Positions 54,104 through 62,200 of a DNA stretch of 64,000 bases are shown piece by piece. A program made the position numbers and the translations under genes. Numbering within the stretch: the first letter of the stretch is position 1; the number at the start of each line of letters is the position of its first letter. This stretch comes from JALYUM01 sp036688685 (GTDB lineage: Bacteria; Pseudomonadota; Gammaproteobacteria; Burkholderiales; Burkholderiaceae_D). Where the stretch lies: contig NZ_JAQQPS010000024.1 of NCBI RefSeq assembly GCF_036688685.1, positions 24,536-88,535 on the forward strand, in the 5' to 3' direction. The notes beneath the pieces are model-generated. The model saw only the letters and a program-made list of their open reading frames with translations, was not told the origin of the DNA and did not search any database.

Positions 54104-55825
54104 GTGACCGACGCCGTCATTTCCCCAAGGACTAGCTTGCCCAATCGTTTCATCAAGACCCGCAGCACGGACGCGGCAGCGGCCCTGCGTCAGGGGGTCG
54201 TGCGCGCCACGCTCACCATCTGCGCACTGGCGCTGTACTGGCAGCTCGGCATGCAGGATTCGCACAGCCTGACCAAAGCCGCCGCCTTCACACTCATTGC
54301 CAACGCCGGGCTGGCCGGGCTGCAGATGCTGGCAGGCCGGCGCAGGCTGGTGGCGCAGGGGGCGCTGCTGCTCAACAGCCTGGTCCTGCTGAATGCAGCG
54401 GTCGAAGGCTTCCTGTTCTGGCTGTATGGCCTGGCGCCAAAGAATATCGTGGTTGCCGATGCCATCCTGGGCAGCAACGCCAACGAAGTGCGGGAATTCA
54501 TCGAGACCTATTGGCCGCACCTCGCTCTGGTGGCGCTGCTGGCGGTGGGAATGGTGGCGCTGCTGTATTGGGCCGAACGCCGCTTCAACACCGTGGCAGG
54601 CGCCGCGCCACCAGTCAGGCGGCGTGACCGCATGATCGGCACGGCCTTGCTGGCGCTGTTTATCGCCCTGCATTTCAACGACACCATGGCCGAGGAAAAC
54701 CCCTTCGTCTATTGGCCGGGCTACTTCACCGATTACCGGACGCAGCGCGATTTCCTGGTCGATGTCCGGCAACAGGTCGCCAGCGCGCTGGTCGAGGCGC
54801 AAGCTTACGACACGGCTTATACGGGACCGGCGCAGCAAACCCTGATTTTGGTGCTGGGAGAAAGCGTGAACCGCAGCAATTGGTCGCTGTATGGGTATCC
54901 CAGGAACACGACGCCCTTGCTGGACGCGCGGCGCGACCAGATGCTGGTATTTCGCAACGTGCTCTCGTCCGATGCCGCGACGGCCGCGTCCCTGCTGAAA
55001 ATGCTGACCCCGGCCACGCGCGAACGGCCCGACGCCTGGCTGACCGAACCGAACGTGCTGTCGCTGGCGCGCAATGCCGGCTACCACGTGACGTGGCTGT
55101 CCAACCAGGAACAGGGCGACGGGCCGATCCAGATTCTCGCCGAGCATGCGCACGAACAGATCTTTGTGAACAATGGTCATGGGCGCGCTGCCCGCAGCCT
55201 GGACGAGCGCGTGCTGCCGCACCTGGAGCGGGTGCTGGCCGGGCCGGCGCCGCGCAAGCTGATCGTGGTCCACATGCAAGGCGCGCACCTGCGCTACGAA
55301 CTGCGCTATCCGGCGGCTTTCGATGTCTTTTCCGGTGCCGAGGACGCCGTCACCGCGGGCCTCGAATCGGCCGGCCGGCCATTCTGGATCCGTACCGCGC
55401 GCAACCAGTACGACAATGCGATGCGCTACACCGACCATGTCCTCGATGCGATCATTCGCCAGGCCGGCGCATCCACGTCGAGCGGCGCCATGTCGGTTTT
55501 GTACGTGTCCGATCACGGACAGGAAGTGGGGCATCACAGCAATTTTTCGGGGCACTCCGCAACCCATCCGAGCGGCTACCAGGTGCCGCTGTTGTTGTGG
55601 TCGAAAAATGCGCCGCAGCCACCGGCAGCGGCGCGGGCGGTGTTGCAGGGCCACCCCTACCGGACCGACTACATGGACCATACGGTGCTGGGCTTGCTGC
55701 ACATTCAAAGCTGTTTTTACCAGCCTGAAAACGATGTGTTGAGCAGCCAGTTTATTCTGCCCGGAACGGCGCCGGACGCGCGCCCGGCGCGCCCCGCGCC
55801 GCCGTGCAAACTGGCTGGTGCCTAG
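54104..55825 (+). CDS. Phosphoethanolamine transferase (CptA/EptC-like)
   Basis: A 573-residue inner-membrane enzyme with about five N-terminal helices and a periplasmic sulfatase-type domain from about residue 240. The metal Glu is E253 in ILVLGESVNRSNWSLYGYPR and the predicted nucleophile is T293 in SSDAATAASLLKMLTP. Two more metal ligands are in YVSDHGQEVG (about 468). It lacks the Cys residues that flank the nucleophile in EptA/MCR, so it groups with the CptA/EptC type that modifies lipid A core heptose or other surface glycans. It starts at a GTG. Confidence 0.88.
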   Translation: MTDAVISPRTSLPNRFIKTRSTDAAAALRQGVVRATLTICALALYWQLGMQDSHSLTKAAAFTLIANAGLAGLQMLAGRRRLVAQGALLLNSLVLLNAAVEGFLFWLYGLAPKNIVVADAILGSNANEVREFIETYWPHLALVALLAVGMVALLYWAERRFNTVAGAAPPVRRRDRMIGTALLALFIALHFNDTMAEENPFVYWPGYFTDYRTQRDFLVDVRQQVASALVEAQAYDTAYTGPAQQTLILVLGESVNRSNWSLYGYPRNTTPLLDARRDQMLVFRNVLSSDAATAASLLKMLTPATRERPDAWLTEPNVLSLARNAGYHVTWLSNQEQGDGPIQILAEHAHEQIFVNNGHGRAARSLDERVLPHLERVLAGPAPRKLIVVHMQGAHLRYELRYPAAFDVFSGAEDAVTAGLESAGRPFWIRTARNQYDNAMRYTDHVLDAIIRQAGASTSSGAMSVLYVSDHGQEVGHHSNFSGHSATHPSGYQVPLLLWSKNAPQPPAAARAVLQGHPYRTDYMDHTVLGLLHIQSCFYQPENDVLSSQFILPGTAPDARPARPAPPCKLAGA

Positions 55826-55849
55826 GCAGGTACTTTCCCTGTCAGCGCC

Positions 55850-56725
55850 TCACGCTTTGCTGTGCGCGAAATAGTCGCAGATGAAATTGACGAAGGCGCT
55901 CACTTTGGTATTGACCAGCCGACGCGAGGCATGCAGCACCCACACTTCGACCGGCGGCTGGCTCGACGCTCCCCATTCGACCAGCCGGCCGGCCAGCAGG
56001 TCTTCGGCGACAATGGCGAGCGGCACCATCGCCGCGCCGGCGCCGGCCAACACGGCGTCGCGTATCGACAGCGGCGAGGACAAGCGCATCACCGCGCGCG
56101 GATGATACTGGCGGGCGACGCCGTCGCGTGCATCGACGATGGTCCAGCTTGCGCTGTCGACCATTCCGGAGCGCATGACCGCCGGGAATGGCTGGCTATC
56201 ATCGTGTGGCCGCTGCACACACGGCGCCGCCACCAGCACCAGCGCATTGCGCAGGAAACAGCGGCCGACCAGGTCGTCGTCGGGGCGCGGATTGGCGCGA
56301 ATGACGATGTCGATCTCGCCATCGCGCAGGTCGACAAAGCCGTCATCGGTGGTCACGTCGAGCAGCACGCCTGGAAAGGCCGCCAGAAACGCCGCCGCCA
56401 GCGGGCCCAGCGATACGCTGGCAAATAGTAGCGGCGCACTGATGCGCAGGCGGCCGGTGGGGTGCTGCAGTCCGGCCTGGATGTCCTGCAGGGCATCGCT
56501 GATGGCGCCGAGCGGTGCTTCGGTGCGCGCATGCAGTGCGCGTCCTTCTTCGGTGAGCCGCAATGGCCGCGTGCCGCGCTCGATCAGGCGCACGCCCAGA
56601 CTGTCTTCCAGTTCTCGCACGCGGCGCGACAAGGTCGCTTTGGCGATGGTCGTCGCGCGGCTGGCAGCGCCGAAGCCGCCGTGCCTGGCCACCAGGTTAA
56701 AATCCGTGACAGCGGTGAGGTCCAT
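55850..56725 (-). CDS. LysR-family transcriptional regulator
   Basis: A 291-residue LysR protein: HTH at about residues 4-60 (DFNLVARHGGFGAASRATTI, then LSRRVRELEDSLGVRLIERG) and a CrgA-like effector domain with GRLRISAP at about 90. The ATG at 56725 places the HTH at the N-terminus; earlier in-frame starts would add a basic tail. It is divergent from an SDR gene at 56826, the probable target. Confidence 0.9.
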   Translation of the reverse strand: MDLTAVTDFNLVARHGGFGAASRATTIAKATLSRRVRELEDSLGVRLIERGTRPLRLTEEGRALHARTEAPLGAISDALQDIQAGLQHPTGRLRISAPLLFASVSLGPLAAAFLAAFPGVLLDVTTDDGFVDLRDGEIDIVIRANPRPDDDLVGRCFLRNALVLVAAPCVQRPHDDSQPFPAVMRSGMVDSASWTIVDARDGVARQYHPRAVMRLSSPLSIRDAVLAGAGAAMVPLAIVAEDLLAGRLVEWGASSQPPVEVWVLHASRRLVNTKVSAFVNFICDYFAHSKA

Positions 56726-56825
56726 CGTCGTTCCATTTTTGAGACAGGGTGTCGCGATCTTAGCAGCTGTGCGGGCCCGCTTCGTTCGCGTAATATTTAT
56801 CCCTCGAACATGCGTGAGGAAGCAG

Positions 56826-57572
56826 ATGAAACATACCGGCAATACCATTCTGGTTACGGGAGGCGGCAGCGGCATTGGGCAAGCGCTGGCGCATCGCTGG
56901 CACGATGCGGGCAACCACGTCATCATCACCGGCCGCCGCGAGGCGGTGCTGCAAGAGGCCATCGCCGGGCGCGCGCGGATGGCAGCGTATGTCCTCGACG
57001 TCACGGACGACGGCGCCGTGGATGCATTCGTACAACTGGTGCTCGCCCAACATCCCCGCCTCAACATCCTGGTCAACAATGCCGGTATTTACAGCCCCGA
57101 GAGGGTCACCATGCGGCGCGACCTCGCAGCCGCCGGGCGCATGATCGCGACCAATCTGCTGGGGCCGATTCGCATGACGAACGCCCTGATCGACCATCTG
57201 GGTGCACAGCCAGACGCGGCGCTCATCAACGTGTCATCCGGACTGGCCTTCGTTCCCTATCCGGCCGCGCCCACGTACAGCGCGACCAAGGCGGCCATGC
57301 ATTCGTATACGGCGGCGCTGCGTCCGCTCCTGGCGGGCAGCGTCGAGGTGATCGAGATCGTGCCGCCACAGGTGCAGACGGAACTGGCGCCGGGCCAGTC
57401 GCTCGACCCGAACAGTATGCCGCTCGCGGCGTTTGCCGATGAGGTCATGGCGCTGCTGCACGCGGCGGACACGCCCGCGGAAGTGTGCGTGGAAGGTGTG
57501 CGCTACTTCCGCGAGGCCGAGGCCAATGGGCAGTTCGGCACCGCGCTGCAGATGCTGGCGCAGTACAGCTGA
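56826..57572 (+). CDS. SDR family oxidoreductase (DltE-like)
   Basis: A 248-residue short-chain dehydrogenase. The Rossmann motif is LVTGGGSGIGQALAHRWHDA (about residues 9-28), NNAG is at about 85, and the catalytic set is Ser in INVSSGLAF (about 139) and YSATK (Tyr about 155, Lys 159). VPPQVQTELAPGQ follows the cofactor loop. This matches the DltE/YdfG-like class, whose substrates are poorly known. GAGGAAG precedes the ATG. It is divergent from the LysR gene. Confidence 0.88.
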   Translation: MKHTGNTILVTGGGSGIGQALAHRWHDAGNHVIITGRREAVLQEAIAGRARMAAYVLDVTDDGAVDAFVQLVLAQHPRLNILVNNAGIYSPERVTMRRDLAAAGRMIATNLLGPIRMTNALIDHLGAQPDAALINVSSGLAFVPYPAAPTYSATKAAMHSYTAALRPLLAGSVEVIEIVPPQVQTELAPGQSLDPNSMPLAAFADEVMALLHAADTPAEVCVEGVRYFREAEANGQFGTALQMLAQYS

Positions 57573-57587
57573 GGACGGCGTCTGCCG

Positions 57588-59273
57588 TCAAAAGCCCTTG
57601 CTGACCGTCATCCACGCGCGCACTGACGACTGTGCTCCGACGATGACCGGGGCGTTGCCGATCGGCGTGGCCAGCGACAGGTTGGCGCGCCACGCGTCCG
57701 GGCCGTTCCACGCCAGGCCGACGCCGGCGCCCGACAGCCGGGCGTGGTTTGTGCCGGCCGTCCAGGTATCGTGGTTGATGGTGACACGCGCGCTGTCGAT
57801 GAAGGCGCTGGCCTGCAAGGCGCCGACGCCAAGCTGGCCCAGATCGTGGCGCAGCTCCGCCGACGCGATGTAGCCAGTGTCGCCTGACACCGCGCCGATG
57901 TCGTAGGCGCGCACGGAATACGGGCCGCCCACGGTCATTTTTTCGGCCGAGTCGAGGTTGGCGTTGGCCCACTGCACGCCGAGATTCAGGAACAGGGTGT
58001 CGCGCGCACCCAGGCGCTGCAGGCGCGAGGCATTCGCATTCCACTTCGAGAAGCTGCCGCGCGTGCGCGCCGTGGCGGCGTCGAGCTGTGCGGCGGCGCT
58101 GTCGTCGAAGCCGGTGCGTCCGCGCGTCCAGCCCAGGCTCCAGGCGTTGACGGCGCCGCCCAGCAGTTCCTCGCGCAGGTCGCCGTTCAGGCTCAGTACC
58201 CAGTTGTCCAGGTGGCGGTCGGTGCGGACATCGAGCACGCCGATGTGGTCGCGCAAGCGCTTGGCGTCGTACTGGAACTGGGCGTACAGGTTGGCCTCCC
58301 GGCTACGCAGCAGCGCTTGCTTGACCCAAGCACTGCTGACGCCGGCCATGCCGTACGGGTCGAGGCTCTCGACCTCGCCGTGCAGGTCGTAATGGACGCG
58401 CGAATAGGCGATGCCGGCCCGGGTGCCCTGGCCGCTCAGCAATGTTTCGTAGCCCAGCCTGCCGTAGGTCATGCCCCTGAAGGTGGAAAGGACGCTGGCG
58501 TCCAGAACGTCGCCACGGTGCAGCCCATTGGTGACGTACAGGGTCGTGCCCAGGCGCATGCGGCCGATGTAGCGGTTGCCACCATTGTCGAGCGTCAGGT
58601 TGGCGAAGGTGGTCGGGGCGGCACGGGTGGCGACGGTGAAGTCGGCCGCGCCCACCGCGGCGCCGGGTTTGATCAGCGCTTGCACCGCCACGCCCGGCAC
58701 GTCAGACAGCAGCAGCAGGGCGCGGTCGAGTGGGTCGCCTGCGATGGGCTGGCCCGGCTGCAGCCCGGCCAGGATGGCCACCAGGAGCGGATTGCCGACC
58801 TGGCTACTGTTGTCCAGTTTGATCGCGCCGTAGTTCGCTTCGACCACCTGGATCACGACCTGGCCCGCCTGGATGCTTTGTGCCGGCACCACGGCCCGGC
58901 TCAGTGGATAGCCACGCTCGCGGTAATACGCGGTGATGCGCGCGGCCAGCTGTTCGAGCTGGGGCAGGGTGACGGTGCTGCCTTCGGCGCTGGCCACCAG
59001 CGCGTGCAGCACCTCGGTGGAGAATGCCGTGTTGCCGACGATGCGGATGGCTTTCAGGGCGAACGGTTGCGAGGCCGGCAAATTGGTGGCGCTAGCGGCG
59101 TCGATCTGGAGCGCCGGACGGCCGGGCTGTGGCGCGGGCGGGCGCGCCGGCTGTTGCTGCTGCAGGATCGTACCCGCGTTCGGGACCGCCTGGTAAGCGT
59201 GCGCCTGGAGTGACGCGGCCAGCAAGGCTGCGACAAGGGGGGGCGTGGACAGGGGTTTCATGGATCGCATCAT
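57588..59273 (-). CDS. Two-partner secretion transporter (TpsB, ShlB/FhaC type)
   Basis: A 561-residue outer-membrane protein with a signal peptide (PLSTPPLVAALLAASLQAHA), a Pro-rich linker (QQQQPARPPAPQPGRP), a POTRA domain (about residues 68-145: FALKAIRIVGNTAFSTEVLH), and a ShlB-type 16-stranded barrel to the C-terminus (ending WMTVSKGF, an outer-membrane type final Phe). The ATG overlaps the exoprotein stop by 4 bp, so it is coupled to and exports the adjacent exoprotein. It is the second gene of the TPS operon. Confidence 0.92.
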   Translation of the reverse strand: MMRSMKPLSTPPLVAALLAASLQAHAYQAVPNAGTILQQQQPARPPAPQPGRPALQIDAASATNLPASQPFALKAIRIVGNTAFSTEVLHALVASAEGSTVTLPQLEQLAARITAYYRERGYPLSRAVVPAQSIQAGQVVIQVVEANYGAIKLDNSSQVGNPLLVAILAGLQPGQPIAGDPLDRALLLLSDVPGVAVQALIKPGAAVGAADFTVATRAAPTTFANLTLDNGGNRYIGRMRLGTTLYVTNGLHRGDVLDASVLSTFRGMTYGRLGYETLLSGQGTRAGIAYSRVHYDLHGEVESLDPYGMAGVSSAWVKQALLRSREANLYAQFQYDAKRLRDHIGVLDVRTDRHLDNWVLSLNGDLREELLGGAVNAWSLGWTRGRTGFDDSAAAQLDAATARTRGSFSKWNANASRLQRLGARDTLFLNLGVQWANANLDSAEKMTVGGPYSVRAYDIGAVSGDTGYIASAELRHDLGQLGVGALQASAFIDSARVTINHDTWTAGTNHARLSGAGVGLAWNGPDAWRANLSLATPIGNAPVIVGAQSSVRAWMTVSKGF

Positions 59274-62200
59274 TGTGGGCTGTTGTTGGCCAGGGCCGGC
59301 AGTTGCATGCCGCCGTCCACGATTTGAAGCAGCGGGGCGCCTGGGCCGGCGCCGAAGCGCGTGTTAATCAGGGTACTGCGGGCCGGCGCTGCGGGTTTTT
59401 CTTCCGGCGCAGGGGTGGGCGCGCTACCGACCTCGTTGGCCGTCGACGACAGGATCAGGGCCTGCGGCTGTGCGCTCGTTTGCGGCGCCAGGACCGTCGA
59501 CTGGACCTCGTTGACCGTCGACGACAGAATCAGGGCCTGCGGCTGTGCGCTCGTTTGCGGCGCCAGGACCGTCGACTGGACCTGGGCGACGGCGGCGCGC
59601 ACCTCTGGTATCACCACCGGCACCACCGGCAGCGCCACGATGCTGGCCAGCGCCGTGGCCTGGTCGACGATCGCGTAGTTGCCGGCGTCGGCACCACCAT
59701 AGACATTGCTGAGATTGACGGTTTTGCCGGCGCCGGCGCTGGCATCGCTGAATGCACCGGTGGACACCACGCTGAGGCTGTCCGCGCCAAGCTTGCCGGC
59801 CAGGTTCACGGCGGCCGTGCTGACGGTGGCCGCCGTGGTGCCGTCGAACGGTTTGTCGCTGGCGCTGATGCCGCTCACGACCAGCGGCGCCGGCGTGATG
59901 GTGGCGCGCAGGCCGACCGGTGCGACGACGTCGTAGTTGGCGGCGTCCGTGCCGGCCAGCGTGTAGCCGCTCACCTGCACCTGTTTGGCGGCGCCCACGT
60001 TCTTGTCGGCGAACGTGGCGCGCGCGGCGCCGCTCAGCGTCACCGCATCGGCGCCGAATGGCGTGACGGCCGCGGTGCCGCCCAACGTGGCGGCGCTGCT
60101 GCCGTCGTACACCTTGTTGCTGGCAGTGATGCCTGTCACGGCGAGGGAGGCTTTGCCGATGTCGGCGCGCAGGTTTTGCGGCTGCAGGATCAGATAATTG
60201 ACGGCGTCGGTGCCGGTCAATGCGAACCCGCTGGCGGTCACCAGTTTGGCGGCGCCCGCGTTCTTGTCGGCGAACGTGCCGCTGCCATTACCGGTGACGC
60301 CGACCACGTCGCCTGCAAGGCCTGTGACGCTGGCGTTGCCGCCCAGCGTCGCGGTGGCCGTGCCGTCATAGGTTTTAGCGGCGGCCGTGACGCCGGATAC
60401 GGCCAGGCTGGCGCGCGCGATGTCGGCGCTCAGACCGGCTGGCAGCACCAGTTTGTAGTTGCCGGCGTCCGGGCCCGCCAGCGTGTAGTCGCCGACCGTC
60501 ACAGCCTTTGCGATGCCGACGTTCTTGTCAGCAAAGCTGGCGCTGCCGGCGCCGGCCAGGTTGACGACGTCGCCGCCCAGCGCCGCCACGGCGGCGCTGC
60601 CGGACAGGGTTGCCGTGACGCTGGCGTCGTAGGTCTTGCTGTTGGCGGTGAGGCCGGTCAGCGCCAGATTGGCCTGGGCGATGCTGGCCGTCAGCCCGGC
60701 AGGCGGGACGAGGTTGTAATTGCCGGCGTCAAGGCCGGTCAAGGTGTAGCCAGTGACGGTCACGGCCTTGCTGGTGCCAACGTTCTTGTTGGCGAACGTA
60801 GCGGCGCCGGAGCCGGTCACATTCACCACGTCGCTGCCGATCGCGGTCACGCTGGCGCCGCCGCTCAGCGTGGCGGTATTGTTCGCGTCATAGACCTTGT
60901 CGAGCGCCGTGATGCCGGTCAGCGCCAGGTTGGCCTGGGTGATACTGGCCGTGAGGCCGGCCGGCTGCGTGATGGTGTAGTTGCCAGCATCCGTGCCGCT
61001 CAGGGTGTAGCCGGTGACGGTGACGGGCTTGCTGGTGCCGACGTTCTTGTCGGCAAAGCTTGCCGAACCGGCGCCGGCGACACTGACGACGTCGCTGCCG
61101 AAGCCGCTGACGCTGGCGCTGCCGGCGAGCGTGGCGGCAGTGCTGGCGTCGTAGGTTTTACCGGCGGCGGAAACGCCCGTCACCGCCAGATTGGCCTGGC
61201 TGATGGTGGCGGACAGGCCGGTTGGCGCGACGATGGCATAGTTGGCGGCGTCAAGGCCGGCCAACGTGTAGCCGGTGACGGTAACAGGTTTGCTGGCGCC
61301 AACATTCTTGTTGTTGAAGGCGCCGGCGCCGGTGCCGGCGACGGTGACGACATCGCTACCGAAGGCGGCCACGCCGGCAGTGCCGGAGAGGGTCGCGGCG
61401 ACGCTGGCGTCGTAGGTCTTGTTGTTGGCGGTGAGGCCCGTCAACGCCAGATTGGCCTGGGCGATGCTGGCCGTCAGCCCGGCAGGCTGGATCAGGTTGT
61501 AATTGCCGGCGTCAGTGCCAGTCAAGGTGTAGCCGGTGACGGTCACGGGCTTGCTGCTGCCGACGTTCTTGTTGGCAAAGCTGGCCGATCCGGCGCCGGT
61601 GACGCTGACCACGTCGCTGCCGAGGGCGCTGACGCTGGCGCTGCCGGCGAGCGTGGCGGTATTGGCCGCATCATAGGTTTTGTCGAGCGCCGTGATGCCG
61701 GTCAGCGCCAGGTTGGCCTGGCTGATGCTGGCCGTGAGGCCGGCCGGCTGCGTGATGGTGTAGTTGCCAGCATCCGTGCCGCTCAGGGTGTAGCCGGTGA
61801 CGGTGACGGGCTTGCTGGTGCCGACATTCTTGTCGGCATAGTTGGCCGACCCGGTGCCGGCGACACTGACGACGTCGCTGCCGAAGCCGCTGACGCTGGC
61901 GCTGCCGGCGAGCATGGCGGTAGTGCTGGCGTCGTAGGTTTTACCGGCGGCGGAAACGCCCGTCACCGCCAGATTGGCCTGGCTGATCGTGGCGGACAGG
62001 CCGGTTGGCTGGACGATGGCGTAGTTGGCGGCATCGGCCCCGGCCAGTGTGTAGCCGGTGACCGTGACGGGCTTACTGGCGCCAACATTCTTGTCGTTGA
62101 AGGCGCCGGCGCCGGTGCCGGCCACAGTGACGACATCGCTACCGAAGGTGGCCACGCTGGCAGTGCCGGAGAGGGTCGCGGCGACGCTGGCGTCGTAGGT

